A stretch of 64,000 bases of DNA from Clostridia bacterium (GTDB lineage: Bacteria; Bacillota; Peptococcia; DRI-13; UBA5745), in contig JAHDMJ010000011.1 of assembly GCA_018436095.1 (NCBI GenBank), positions 62,001 to 126,000 on the forward strand. The letters are read 5' to 3'. Of this stretch, positions 45,460-54,561 are shown piece by piece. The notes beneath the pieces are model-generated. The model made no database searches. It saw only the letters and a list, made by a program, of their open reading frames with translations, and was not told the DNA's origin. Numbering within the stretch: the stretch's first letter is position 1; every line of letters starts with the position of its first letter. A program made the translations under genes and the position numbers.

Positions 45460-46250
45460 GAAAGAACTAACTTGTCCTCGGCTTCATCGGAGCCGCTGGC
45501 CCGGCTGAAGAGTTCCAGGAGCTTTTCCACGGTGAGCCTTTTCTTCTCCTCCCCGGCGACATCCACGACGATTTGCCCTTCATAAAGCATAATCAAACGG
45601 TTGCCGTGCACGATAGCATCCTTCATGTTGTGGGTGATCATCAGGGTGGTGAGCTTATCCCGGTTAACGATGAGATCAGTGGTCTCCAGCACCTTGGCCG
45701 CCGTCTTGGGGTCAAGGGCTGCCGTATGCTCGTCCAGCAGCAGGAGCCGGGGCTTTTTTATGGTGGCCATCAGCAAGGTCAAAGCCTGCCGCTGGCCTCC
45801 GGAAAGCAGGCCCACCTTAGTGGTCAGCCGGTCCTCCAGGCCAAGGCCCAAAGAGGCCAGCAACTGGCGGTATTGCCCCCGTTCTTTCTGAGAAATACCC
45901 CAGCGCAGACTGCGCTTTTGCCCCCGGCGCAGGGCCAGGGCCAAATTCTCTTCAATACCCATACTGGCGGCGGTCCCCATCATGGGATCCTGAAAAACCC
46001 GGCCGATAAAAGCGGCCCGCTTATATTCCGGCAAACGGGTTACATCGTCGCCGCCAATAAGGATGCGCCCGCCGTCTACGGGAAAAACGCCTGCTACGGC
46101 ATTGAGCATGGTGGATTTACCGGCGCCGTTGCCGCCGATAACCGTGACGAATTCTCCGTCTTTCAGAACAAGGGAAAGGCCTTTTAAAGCGACTTTTTCG
46201 TTAACCGTATTATGGTTAAAGGTTTTACTGATGTTTTGTATTTCAAGCAT
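45456..46250 (-). CDS. ABC transporter ATP-binding protein
   Basis: Energy subunit of the importer. 264 residues. Walker A GGNGAGKST, signature LLSGGQRQAL, Walker B LLLLDEHTAALD, and the switch His in MITHNM. The DEHTAALDPKTA form is typical of ATPases paired with ABC_sub_bind-type binding proteins. It overlaps the permease gene by eight bases. Confidence 0.93.
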   Translation of the reverse strand: MLEIQNISKTFNHNTVNEKVALKGLSLVLKDGEFVTVIGGNGAGKSTMLNAVAGVFPVDGGRILIGGDDVTRLPEYKRAAFIGRVFQDPMMGTAASMGIEENLALALRRGQKRSLRWGISQKERGQYRQLLASLGLGLEDRLTTKVGLLSGGQRQALTLLMATIKKPRLLLLDEHTAALDPKTAAKVLETTDLIVNRDKLTTLMITHNMKDAIVHGNRLIMLYEGQIVVDVAGEEKKRLTVEKLLELFSRASGSDEAEDKLVLS

Positions 46251-47190
46251 CGCCGCGGCCTCCTTTCCTGGCCAAAGGAGCGGTCAGGGATTTCTTCCAA
46301 TGGGGCACGGCAAGGAAAACTGCCACAATCAAGGCGGAAAGCAGCTTCAGGTTGTTGGGGTCCAGCTTCAGCCAAAGAACGGCTTGAATAACTACGTAAT
46401 ATATGATTGCGCCTATAGCAATGCCAAGGAGACGCAGGGAAAAATTCCTGAAGATCTTGGCAAAGACCACCTCGCCGATAATGACGGCGGCCAAACCGAT
46501 AACGATAGCCCCCCGGCCCATGTTGATGTCGGCAAAGCCCTGATATTGAGCCAGCAAGCCGCCGGAAAGGGCTACTAAACCATTGGAAAGCATCAGCCCC
46601 AGAACCTTGTTGAAGTCTGTGTTAATGCCCTGGGCCCGGGCCATATGCAGGTTTGTCCCCGTTGCCCGGATAGAGCAGCCCAGCTCGGTACCGAAAAACC
46701 AGTAAAGCAGCCCCACGATAACCAGCACAAAAAGCCCGGTTACCAAAATAGGCGACCAATAAAAAGGCCGGGTACCTTTTAATACCTCTTGCAGATAGCG
46801 CAGGGATACCAAAAGGTCATAGTTGTTGACGTTAATCGTTTGATTGGGCTTGCCCATAATGTTTAGGTTCACCGACCAAAGGCCTAGCTGGGTCAAGATT
46901 CCTGCCAGGATAGCCGAAATGCCGCAAAAGGTTTGAAAAAGGCCGGTAGCCAGGCCGGTGAGCATCCCTGCCAAAAATGCACAAAGAAGCGACAAGCCCA
47001 CGTTATAGCCGCTTAAAAGCATGACAACGCAAACAGCGCCCCCTGTACAAAAAGAGCCGTCCACCGTAAGGTCGGCAATATTTAAGATACGGTAAGTGAT
47101 ATAGACGCCAATGGCCATGATCCCCCAGATAAGGCCCTGGGCCACAGCACCCGGGAGCTGGCTAAAGAGCTCCAGTGGATTAAGTGACAA
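46243..47190 (-). CDS. ABC transporter permease, branched-chain type
   Basis: Membrane subunit of about 8-9 segments, 315 residues. GVYITYRILNIADLTVDGSF near the start and MARAQGINTDFNKVLGLMLS, the ATPase-contact loop, are typical. GLAAVIIGE follows. The start is TTG 47190 behind GGGGGA. It is separated from the binding-protein gene by a perfect hairpin (47230-47262). Confidence 0.92.
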   Translation of the reverse strand: MSLNPLELFSQLPGAVAQGLIWGIMAIGVYITYRILNIADLTVDGSFCTGGAVCVVMLLSGYNVGLSLLCAFLAGMLTGLATGLFQTFCGISAILAGILTQLGLWSVNLNIMGKPNQTINVNNYDLLVSLRYLQEVLKGTRPFYWSPILVTGLFVLVIVGLLYWFFGTELGCSIRATGTNLHMARAQGINTDFNKVLGLMLSNGLVALSGGLLAQYQGFADINMGRGAIVIGLAAVIIGEVVFAKIFRNFSLRLLGIAIGAIIYYVVIQAVLWLKLDPNNLKLLSALIVAVFLAVPHWKKSLTAPLARKGGRGDA

Positions 47191-47229
47191 GCGCTCATCC
47201 CCCTAAATTAGATTGGTATAAATATAACA

Positions 47230-47262
47230 GAAGTGGCAGAAAAAATCTAGTTCTGCCACTTC
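47230..47262. other. Perfect 12-bp hairpin between binding protein and permease genes
   Basis: GAAGTGGCAGAA (47230-47241) and TTCTGCCACTTC (47251-47262) with a nine-base loop. There is no T run in the gene direction, so more likely a stabiliser or partial stop that keeps binding protein above permease. Confidence 0.65.
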
Positions 47263-47281
47263 CGCTATTTTTCTTATGGAA

Positions 47282-48292
47282 TTATTCGGTTATGGCGGTG
47301 TAGCCCTCCGGCGGAGTAATGTTCAGGTCTGCAGCGATTTCTGCGTTATACATCTTCGTAAAGTTAGGCGCATATTCAATGGGCATAGCGGAAATATCCT
47401 CCTGGCCCGTCAAGACCCGGTAAGCCATTTCACCGGTGGCATAACCAAGATCATAGTAATCGATGGAAAGTGCGGCGACACCGGCGCCGGCGCAGATGCC
47501 TTTTTCACCTGCGATGATAGGCACGCCTGCGGGACGGCTGATGCTGTCGATGATGCCTGTGTTGGAGGCTACGGTGTTGTCTGTGGGCAGATAAATAACG
47601 TCGCTGCTTGCTACTGCGGTAGTGGTAACCGCCGCCAGATCATTGGAATCGGAGAAGGAATAGAAAGTGGCGGTATAGCCCATTTCTTCCAGGAAGTTTT
47701 TCACCGTTTCCACCTGATAGAGGGAATTAGGTTCTCCCGAGCAGTAAAGCAGACCTACGTTCTTGGCGTCGGGGAAAAATTCCTTAATCATGGCAGCCTG
47801 CTGATCCAGGGGAGCCAGGTCTGAGGTGCCCGATACGTTGCCGCCTACGGTGCCGTTAAAGTCTTTGATATCCAGTGCAACGCTGTATTCCGTAACGGAG
47901 GTGCCCAGAATGGGGATATCGGCAGTGGCCGCGGCAGCCGCCTGTAAGGCAGGAGTAGCGTTAGCCATAATCAGATCCACATTGGCGGAAACAAAGCTGT
48001 TGGCAATGGTGGCACAAGTAGCCGGATCACCTTGAGCATTTTGTTCGTTAAAAACAACTTTATCCCCCAGCTTCTCGGTCAGAGCGTCCCGGAAGCCCTG
48101 GGTGGCGGCGTCTAATGCGTCATGCTGAATCAACTGGGAAATACCTACGGTATAGGTTTTTTCCTCACTGGGCTGGGATCCTGCCGGCTCAGTAGGGTTA
48201 GTGGGATTAGCAGCGCCGCCGCCGCAGGCGGTCAGAGAAAAGAGCAAGGCCAGACTGGCGGCCATAGCAATCAATTGGCGAGACTTCTTCAT
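47282..48292 (-). CDS. ABC substrate-binding lipoprotein (ABC_sub_bind family)
   Basis: Solute receptor, 336 residues. A lipoprotein signal with lipobox LTACG is followed by a Thr/Pro/Glu-rich tether, then TVGISQLIQHDALDAATQGF and VDLIMANATPALQAA, marks of PF04392. Some members bind tryptophan or other amino acids; the ligand here is unknown. ATG 48292 has AAGGAAG upstream; the frame is open to 48352 through an AT-rich leader containing a duplicated TTTCCTGTAAAAAA. Confidence 0.92.
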   Translation of the reverse strand: MKKSRQLIAMAASLALLFSLTACGGGAANPTNPTEPAGSQPSEEKTYTVGISQLIQHDALDAATQGFRDALTEKLGDKVVFNEQNAQGDPATCATIANSFVSANVDLIMANATPALQAAAAATADIPILGTSVTEYSVALDIKDFNGTVGGNVSGTSDLAPLDQQAAMIKEFFPDAKNVGLLYCSGEPNSLYQVETVKNFLEEMGYTATFYSFSDSNDLAAVTTTAVASSDVIYLPTDNTVASNTGIIDSISRPAGVPIIAGEKGICAGAGVAALSIDYYDLGYATGEMAYRVLTGQEDISAMPIEYAPNFTKMYNAEIAADLNITPPEGYTAITE

Positions 48293-48370
48293 TTTTCGGC
48301 TTCCTTTCCTGTAAAAAATAAATTTCCTGTAAAAAAAAGGGTGTTTTATCACCTTAAATCAATGGGATTA

Positions 48371-48398
48371 ATTATAATCGTATCTGTATAAAAGTCAA
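48371..48398 (-). promoter_or_regulatory. Sigma-A promoter of the ABC importer operon
   Basis: Leftward TTGACT (48398-48393), 16 bp, TATAAT (48376-48371). A second TTGACT lies five bases upstream. Confidence 0.7.
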
Positions 48399-48454
48399 GT
48401 CAAAATATCTGCCATTGCGGCATCTCTTCCCATATCTCGACATGGTTAAATGAG

Positions 48455-48534
48455 TCTCTGCTGCGATGGGACCCCATTGGAGGAAGGTGCCTCTGCAGCA
48501 GAGAAAAACAGTCCCAAAGGACTGCTTTTCTCTG
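48455..48534 (+). ncRNA. Candidate structured RNA ending in a terminator
   Basis: Read rightward: CTCTGCTGC (48455-48463) pairs with GCAGCAGAG (48495-48503), enclosing ATGGG/CCCAT and GAGG/CCTC arms, that is, a three-way junction. Then CAGTCC-CAAA-GGACTG (48508-48524) is followed by T residues. The outer CAGAGAAAA/TTTTCTCTG pair overlaps the junction stem by five bases, so two exclusive folds are possible. It lies upstream of the ABC promoter and has no downstream gene on its strand. No known riboswitch consensus was recognised. It may simply be a bidirectional terminator for the glpX transcript. Confidence 0.35.
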
Positions 48535-48696
48535 TATTGCAGACATAATGTTTCAGAGGAAGTCTAAACAAGCAGTAAAAATTAAACCATACATCAAGAA
48601 AAGCCGCCAATGATCAGATTTGTCATGCCAAGGTTGACTCGGAATTCGCTTTTGTCCGGTCTGCAGGCTTTGTCCTCTGGTGGTGCGGACGTTTTC

Positions 48697-48929
48697 TGTG
48701 CAAAAATGCAGGTTTGTATCCAGTAAGGGCGCCAGTTGAGCAAAAATGCAGGTTTGTAGACACCCCCTAGAGTTATGGAGGCCCCCAAAACAGGTGGAAA
48801 GATATGACTCGACTATATCTAGTGCCCTGGCAGAAACAAGTTCGCTACCAAACTGTAAAAAATGTTTAAGCTTTCAAACATTCCTGCTGATAGGGTCTCT
48901 AGACGAAGACAAACTTGCAATTTTGCACA
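48697..48929. repeat. Intergenic modular inverted-repeat element R5 (subtype D)
   Basis: Forward units 48697-48718 and 48737-48758 (TG.GCAAAAATGCAGGTTT core, 40-bp period), and a reverse unit 48909-48929 (ACAAACTTGCAATTTTGCAC). The same unit type flanks the right ends of R1-R4. Bases 48535-48696 and 48930-49098 contain nothing else clear. Confidence 0.7.
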
Positions 48930-49098
48930 GAGGGGGGACCTCAATAAGCCAACCACCCCCTGCCGGTGGGCATGCCCATTTCTTTCCATTAGATTAATAG
49001 ACAATCATAAAAAAAGTTAGCAAAAGAGAGCCTGCCTCTAGAAGGGAAGCTCTCTTTTATTTAAATTAAATCCTGATATTCTCTTGGGAATCAGTACC

Positions 49099-50118
49099 TT
49101 AATTGCCGCAGCCGCAACCGCTCAAGGGCTCCAGAACCTTCTTCAACCGCTCCGGCTTCCGGTCCAGGCGGTGCTGGGTTTCCAGGAAGCGGATAGTGCC
49201 GGTCTCTCCCCGCATGACCAGCGTGTGCGTGGTGGCAAAATCGCCATAGAAGCGGACGCCTTTCAGCAGTTCGCCGTCGGTAACGCCGCTGGCGGAGAAA
49301 ATCACGTCGTCGGTCTTCACCAGGTCATCTAAGGTCAAAAGCCGCTCTGCATTGCCGCCCAGCATCTGGCTGGCCCGGTAACGCTCCTCGTCATTTTCCG
49401 GCCATAAACGGCCCATAAACTCGCCGCCCAAAGAGCGCAAAGCCGCAGCAGCCAAAACCCCTTCCGGAGCGCCGCCGATGCCTACCATCATATCGATACC
49501 GCTGCCTTCGATACCGGTAGCCACTGCCGGTGAAACATCGCCGTCGGTGATCAGCTTGATCCTGGCGCCGCTGGCCCGCAGCTCATCGATAATCCTTTGG
49601 TGCCGGGGCCGGTCCAAAACCACCACCGTCACATCCCAAGGTTCTTTATCCAAAGCGGCCGCCACTGCCTTGACATTTTCCGTAACAGACCAGTCCAAAT
49701 GTATCTTGCCTTTACATTTGGGGCCGGCGGCAATCTTATCCATATACATATCGGGGGCGTGAAGCAGACAGCCTTTAGGCGCTATGGCCAAAGTTGCAAT
49801 GGCTCCCGTCATGCCTTTGGCTACCAGATTAGTGCCTTCCAAGGGATCTACGGCAATATCCACCTCAAAACCGCAGCCCATGCCTACCTTCTCGCCAATA
49901 TACAGCATAGGGGCTTCGTCCATCTCGCCTTCCCCGATGACTACCGTGCCGTTGACGCTAACGGAGTCAAACATGGCCCGCATAGCCTCCACTGCGGCGC
50001 CGTCGGCGGCGTTTTTATCTCCTTTGCCCCACCAGCGGGCGGCAGCCAGGGCCGCTACTTCCGTAACCCGGGCCATCTCCAGGGAAAGCTCCCTGCCCAT
50101 TGATTCATGATGAACCAT
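49099..50118 (-). CDS. glpX: Fructose-1,6-bisphosphatase, class II
   Basis: Gluconeogenic removal of the 1-phosphate from fructose bisphosphate. 339 residues. VVIGEGEMDEAPML, the metal site DIAVDPLEGTN, ITDGDVSPAVAT and GIGGAPEGVLAAAAL are intact. The end is Cys/Gly-rich (SGCGCGN). AAGGAAGG precedes ATG 50118. It lies 44 bases after fba, its pathway neighbour. Confidence 0.96.
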   Translation of the reverse strand: MVHHESMGRELSLEMARVTEVAALAAARWWGKGDKNAADGAAVEAMRAMFDSVSVNGTVVIGEGEMDEAPMLYIGEKVGMGCGFEVDIAVDPLEGTNLVAKGMTGAIATLAIAPKGCLLHAPDMYMDKIAAGPKCKGKIHLDWSVTENVKAVAAALDKEPWDVTVVVLDRPRHQRIIDELRASGARIKLITDGDVSPAVATGIEGSGIDMMVGIGGAPEGVLAAAALRSLGGEFMGRLWPENDEERYRASQMLGGNAERLLTLDDLVKTDDVIFSASGVTDGELLKGVRFYGDFATTHTLVMRGETGTIRFLETQHRLDRKPERLKKVLEPLSGCGCGN

Positions 50119-50162
50119 AGCTAATCCTTCCTTTCAAGGGAAATCCATTATGCCGGCTGCCC

Positions 50163-51017
50163 TTAAGCTTTGCCGTTTGAGCCAAAAATTTGAATTTTTT
50201 CCCGGATTACCTCCACCATAGCCTGGCGGGCAGGCTTCAGGAGCTTGCGGGGATCGATTTCCCCCGGTTGTTTTGCCATCTCATCCCGGAGGGTATTGCA
50301 GAAGGCTTCCCGAATATTCGTATCGATATTAATTTTGCGGACGCCCAGGGAAATAGCGGTTCTCAGATCATCGGCAGGCACGCCGGAGGAACCGTGGAGA
50401 ACGATGGGTACGGAAACCAAGCCTCTGATTTTCTCCAGACGGGCAAAATCCAGCTTGGGAGGCAGCTTGTAAGGGCCATGGGCGGTGCCGATGGCTACGG
50501 CCAGAGAATCCACACCGGTCTGCTCCACAAAGAGCTTGGCTTCCTGCGGGTCGGTCATCATAGCATCCCGTTCACTGACATTGATATGGTCTTCAATACC
50601 TCCCAGCTTGCCCAGTTCGGCTTCTGTAGAAACCCGGGCGGCTCTGGCGATTTCCACAACTTTTTTTGTCATGGCCACATTTTCTTCAAAAGGCTTAGCG
50701 GAGCCGTCATACATCACACTGGTAAAACCGCCGGTAATGCACTGAATGACCTGCTCCATATCGGTACCGTGGTCCAGATGCAAAGCAATGGGAATGGAGG
50801 CGTTTTTTGCCGCTGCGTTGCACAGAGCCACTACGTAATCCAACCCGGCATACTTAATGGCTCCCTGACTGGCTTGAATGATCACCGGTGATTTTTCCTT
50901 TTCTGCCGCTTCCACAATGGCCTGGACAATCTCCATGTTGTTGCAGTTGAAGGCTCCTACGCCGTAGCCGCCTTTTTCTGCTGCGTCTAAAAGGGTTTTT
51001 ACTGTGACTAATGCCAT
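50163..51017 (-). CDS. fba: Fructose-bisphosphate aldolase, class II
   Basis: Zinc aldolase of glycolysis and gluconeogenesis, 284 residues. ALHLDHGTD carries the catalytic Asp and a zinc His; VSTEAELGKLGG, AIGTAHGPY (zinc His) and VLHGSSGVP with INIDTNIREAF bind zinc and substrate phosphate. AAAGGAGG precedes ATG 51017. It lies between pyrG and glpX on one strand. Confidence 0.96.
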   Translation of the reverse strand: MALVTVKTLLDAAEKGGYGVGAFNCNNMEIVQAIVEAAEKEKSPVIIQASQGAIKYAGLDYVVALCNAAAKNASIPIALHLDHGTDMEQVIQCITGGFTSVMYDGSAKPFEENVAMTKKVVEIARAARVSTEAELGKLGGIEDHINVSERDAMMTDPQEAKLFVEQTGVDSLAVAIGTAHGPYKLPPKLDFARLEKIRGLVSVPIVLHGSSGVPADDLRTAISLGVRKINIDTNIREAFCNTLRDEMAKQPGEIDPRKLLKPARQAMVEVIREKIQIFGSNGKA

Positions 51018-51123
51018 TTTAACCTGCCTCCTTTATATCAATTGATCCGCTCAGGGCGGGGTACGTTTATGGTAATAACGCCTCAGTAGAAAAGTTTCGA
51101 TTGCAGAAATTTTTCTTACCTGT

Positions 51124-52743
51124 TTATTTTTGCCGGTCTAAAGCCGCGCCGATGAAATCCCTGAATAAAGGATGAGCCCGGTTAGGCCGGGACTTGAACT
51201 CCGGCTGGAAAGAGCAAGCCACAAACCAGGGATGGTCAGGCAATTCTACGACCTCCACAAATTCGCCGTCGGAGGAGAGTCCCGCAAGGGCAAGACCGCC
51301 CTCAATAAAGGTCTGCCGATAAGCGTTGTTCATCTCCAGGCGGTGGCGGTGCCGCTCCCTGATCTCCTCACTGCCGTAAGCGGCGGCGGCTTTAGAGCCC
51401 CTTTTCAAGACACAGCCATAGCTGCCGATACGCAGGGTACCGTTTTTGCCGAAGCTGGAAGGATCGGACTTGTCATCTTTGCGGGCATAATGGACCACTT
51501 TATCCCGGCTTTCGGGATGGGCTTCTTCCGAGCCGGCGTCCATGGACAATACATGGCGGCCATATTCCACCAAAGCTAGCTGCATACCTAAACTTATGCC
51601 GAAGTAGGGGATTTTATTTTCCCTGGCATACTGAATAGCTAATATCTTACCCTCGATACCCCGGGTACCGAAACCGCTGGGCACCAGTATGCCGTCGTAG
51701 CCCTCCAAAATCTCCTTGGCTTTTTCTTTGCTGGTAATATTGCCGGAGAAAATCAGGGAATGCTGGACTTCCGCCTCATGATGAATACCGGCGTGGCGCA
51801 AAGCTTCGCAAACGCTGAGGTAGGAGTCAGGCAGCTCGGTATATTTACCGACTATGGCAATTTTGACTTTGTGCTTAGGATTTTTTGCGCGGCGTACCAT
51901 GGCTTCCCATTCGTCCATCATGGCAGGACCGCATTCCAGGCGGAAATAATCCACTACGATATCGTCCAGACCCTCGGAACGCAAAAGCAGCGGTATCTCG
52001 TCCAGATTGTCCACATCGGGAGTCTGAATCACCGCTTCTTTGTCGATATCACAGAATAAGGCAATCTTAGCCTCCGTATCCTTTGATAAAGGCCGCTCGG
52101 AACGGCAAACGATGGCGTTGGGCTGGATGCCGATACTCCGCAGTTCCTTGACGCTGTGCTGAGTGGGCTTAGTCTTGGCCTCGGAGGAAGCGGAAAGATA
52201 AGGCACCAGCGTCACATGGATATACATAATATTTTCACTGCCCATATCCCGTTTCATCTGGCGAATGGCTTCAATAATCGGCAGGGACTCAATATCGCCT
52301 ACCGTACCTCCTATTTCTGTGATCACCACATCGGGATAGAGCCTGTCCGCCACTGTCCGGATAGAGTTTTTAATCTCATTGGTAATGTGAGGAATAACCT
52401 GAACGGTTCCTCCCAGGTATTTGCCTTCCCGCTCATTGCGGATGACCCGGTCATAGACAGAGCCCATGGTAGTGCTGCAGCAGCCCGGCAATGTGCTGTC
52501 GGTGAAGCGCTCATAGTGGCCCAAGTCCAGGTCCGTCTCAGCGCCGTCATCAGTGACGAAAACCTCGCCGTGCTGAGTAGGACTCATATTGGTAGGATCT
52601 ACATTGATGTAAGGATCAAACTTCTGATTGACCACCTTCAGTCCCCGGTTTTTCAATAAGCGCCCTAAGGAGGCCGCGGTAATTCCTTTCCCCAATGAGG
52701 AAACTACTCCTCCGGTGATGAATACGTATTTTGTCGATGACAT
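51124..52743 (-). CDS. pyrG: CTP synthase with degenerate glutaminase domain
   Basis: Aminates UTP to CTP. 539 residues, full length. The N-terminal synthetase domain is intact ([48 protein letters not shown]). The C-terminal class I glutamine amidotransferase domain is present but lacks key residues: the nucleophile is Ser384 (GISLGMQ, normally GICLGMQ), the triad His is Gln513 (SFQPEF, normally QFHPEF), and the oxyanion loop has Ser356 (PSGFG, normally PGGFG). The triad Glu remains. Free ammonia should therefore be the nitrogen source (inference). All three changes are substitutions with the frame intact, so a single sequencing error cannot explain them. Confidence 0.95.
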   Translation of the reverse strand: MSSTKYVFITGGVVSSLGKGITAASLGRLLKNRGLKVVNQKFDPYINVDPTNMSPTQHGEVFVTDDGAETDLDLGHYERFTDSTLPGCCSTTMGSVYDRVIRNEREGKYLGGTVQVIPHITNEIKNSIRTVADRLYPDVVITEIGGTVGDIESLPIIEAIRQMKRDMGSENIMYIHVTLVPYLSASSEAKTKPTQHSVKELRSIGIQPNAIVCRSERPLSKDTEAKIALFCDIDKEAVIQTPDVDNLDEIPLLLRSEGLDDIVVDYFRLECGPAMMDEWEAMVRRAKNPKHKVKIAIVGKYTELPDSYLSVCEALRHAGIHHEAEVQHSLIFSGNITSKEKAKEILEGYDGILVPSGFGTRGIEGKILAIQYARENKIPYFGISLGMQLALVEYGRHVLSMDAGSEEAHPESRDKVVHYARKDDKSDPSSFGKNGTLRIGSYGCVLKRGSKAAAAYGSEEIRERHRHRLEMNNAYRQTFIEGGLALAGLSSDGEFVEVVELPDHPWFVACSFQPEFKSRPNRAHPLFRDFIGAALDRQK

Positions 52744-52781
52744 TACCTTTTCCCTCCAAAATATATTAAAAATATATTATA

Positions 52782-54485
52782 CTACATTCTTTCCGGGGCG
52801 CTGACGCCAATTAATTGCAGGACATTGCGAAGCACGATTCTGGTGGCATCGGATAAAAGCAGCCGGGCCTGGCGCAAAGGCATATCTTCTACCAGGCAGC
52901 GGCATTCTGTATAAAAGCTGTGATATAAAGCGGCCAAATCCATAGCATAGCGGGGCAGGCGGTGAGGCTCCCGGTCAATGGCAGCCTGAATAATCTCCTC
53001 CGGCAGGTCCGCTAATTTGCGGATCAGCTCAAGCTCCGCCGGGTGGATCAGGCGGCTGAGGTCTGCCTGGGACCATGGCTGATTGCCGCCGCCTTCCAAA
53101 GAGTCCCCTAATAGGGGCTCTTTAGCCATTTTGAGCAGGCTGTGGATTCTGGCGTGAGCATATTGAACATAGTAAACGGGGTTTTCCGAGGATTGGGATT
53201 TAGCCAGATTTAAATCGAAGTCCATCTGGCTGTCGGCGCTGCGCATGACGAAGAAGAAACGGGCCGCATCCCGGCCGACCTCCTCCATCAGCTCATCCAA
53301 AGTGATGTATTGGCCGCTGCGCTTGGACATTCTGACGAGCTCATCGCCCCGCAGCAGGCGGACCAATTGCATCAGGATCACTTCCAGGTCGTCGGGGTTG
53401 TAGCCTAAAGCGCCCATGGCCCCCTTCATCCTGGCTACGTGGCCGTGATGATCGGCGCCCCAGATATCGATAAGGGTCTGGAAGCCCCTTTCAAATTTGT
53501 CCCGGTGGTATGCGATATCTCCCGCAAAATAAGTAGGCACGCCGCTGGCCCGAACCATAACCTCGTCTTTTTCGTCGCCGAAAGCCGTGGCCTTTAGCCA
53601 AAGAGCGCCGTCCTTCTCACAAAGGAGATTCTTCTCCCCTAAAATATTGACAGTCTCCTGAATCTTGCCTTTGTCATGGAGGCTTTGTTCACTAAACCAG
53701 ACATCGTAATGGACGCCAAAATTCTCCAGGCTCCTGCGAATGGCGCTGAGCTTTTCCTGGAGGCCGGCCTGGATCATAAACTCCCGGCGCAGGCTGGATT
53801 CTATATGCAGGAAGCGGTCTCCCTCCCTCTCCAGAATCAGCTTGGCCGTCTCGGTAATATCCTCACCCTGATAACCATCTTCGGGGAAAACGATCTTCTC
53901 TCCTAAAAGCTCCAAATATCTGGCTTCCAGGGACTTGCCGAAGTTTTCAATCTGGTTGCCGGCGTCATTAATGTAGTACTCCCGGCTGACGGAAAAACCG
54001 GCGGCGCTGAGCACATTGCCCAGGCTGTCGCCTAAAGCCGCACCCCTGGCATTGCCCATATGAAGCAGGCCTGTGGGATTGGCGCTGACAAACTCAATCT
54101 GGACTTTGCGGCCGCCGCCGAAATCGCTGCTGCCGTAAGCTTGATCCTCAGCCAAAACCGCTGTCAGCACCGGATGGAAATAACCGGGAGTCAGATAAAA
54201 ATTGAGAAAGCCGGGACCGGCAATCTCCAGCTTGTCCAGCCAATCCAATTCTTTAGCAAAATGGTCCACGATAATCTGGGCAATCACCCGGGGGGCTTTG
54301 CCGGCTGCCTTTGCCATGATCATGGCAATATTAACAGCAAAATCCCCGTGGTTTTTATCACGGGGGGCATCTATCGCAAAAGCCGGCGGCTCTCCGGCAG
54401 GTAGTTGGCCGATCTTTTCCGCCCTGCTCAGGGCTGCCAAAACCTCCTGCCGGATCAATTCTTTAATTTCTTTCACTCTATTCAT
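52782..54485 (-). CDS. argS: Arginyl-tRNA synthetase
   Basis: Class I synthetase charging tRNA-Arg, 567 residues. The N-terminal tRNA D-loop domain is followed by FVSANPTGLLHMGNARGA (HIGH-type motif), then DIWGADHHGHVARMKGAM, RMSKRSGQYITLDEL (KMSKS region) and a DALR-type anticodon domain. First gene of the argS-pyrG-fba-glpX run, behind the promoter at 54512-54541. Confidence 0.96.
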   Translation of the reverse strand: MNRVKEIKELIRQEVLAALSRAEKIGQLPAGEPPAFAIDAPRDKNHGDFAVNIAMIMAKAAGKAPRVIAQIIVDHFAKELDWLDKLEIAGPGFLNFYLTPGYFHPVLTAVLAEDQAYGSSDFGGGRKVQIEFVSANPTGLLHMGNARGAALGDSLGNVLSAAGFSVSREYYINDAGNQIENFGKSLEARYLELLGEKIVFPEDGYQGEDITETAKLILEREGDRFLHIESSLRREFMIQAGLQEKLSAIRRSLENFGVHYDVWFSEQSLHDKGKIQETVNILGEKNLLCEKDGALWLKATAFGDEKDEVMVRASGVPTYFAGDIAYHRDKFERGFQTLIDIWGADHHGHVARMKGAMGALGYNPDDLEVILMQLVRLLRGDELVRMSKRSGQYITLDELMEEVGRDAARFFFVMRSADSQMDFDLNLAKSQSSENPVYYVQYAHARIHSLLKMAKEPLLGDSLEGGGNQPWSQADLSRLIHPAELELIRKLADLPEEIIQAAIDREPHRLPRYAMDLAALYHSFYTECRCLVEDMPLRQARLLLSDATRIVLRNVLQLIGVSAPERM

Positions 54486-54511
54486 AATACTTCCTCCATC
54501 ATCATGCTTTT

Positions 54512-54552
54512 ATTATAGCTAAGTGGTAACGGGCCTGTCAACCGACAGGCCC
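54512..54552 (-). promoter_or_regulatory. Promoter of the argS-pyrG-fba-glpX run, -35 inside a hairpin
   Basis: TTGACA (54541-54536), 18 bp, TATAAT (54517-54512). The -35 lies in a perfect GGGCCTGTC-AACC-GACAGGCCC dyad (54531-54552) that may also end the ypeB-side transcripts or act in regulation. Confidence 0.65.
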
Positions 54553-54561
54553 GGTTTTCTG

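Noticed and set aside
48300-48540. T-box leader for the ABC importer
   Set aside because: No T-box consensus is present, and the structured part lies upstream of the mapped promoter-like sequence.
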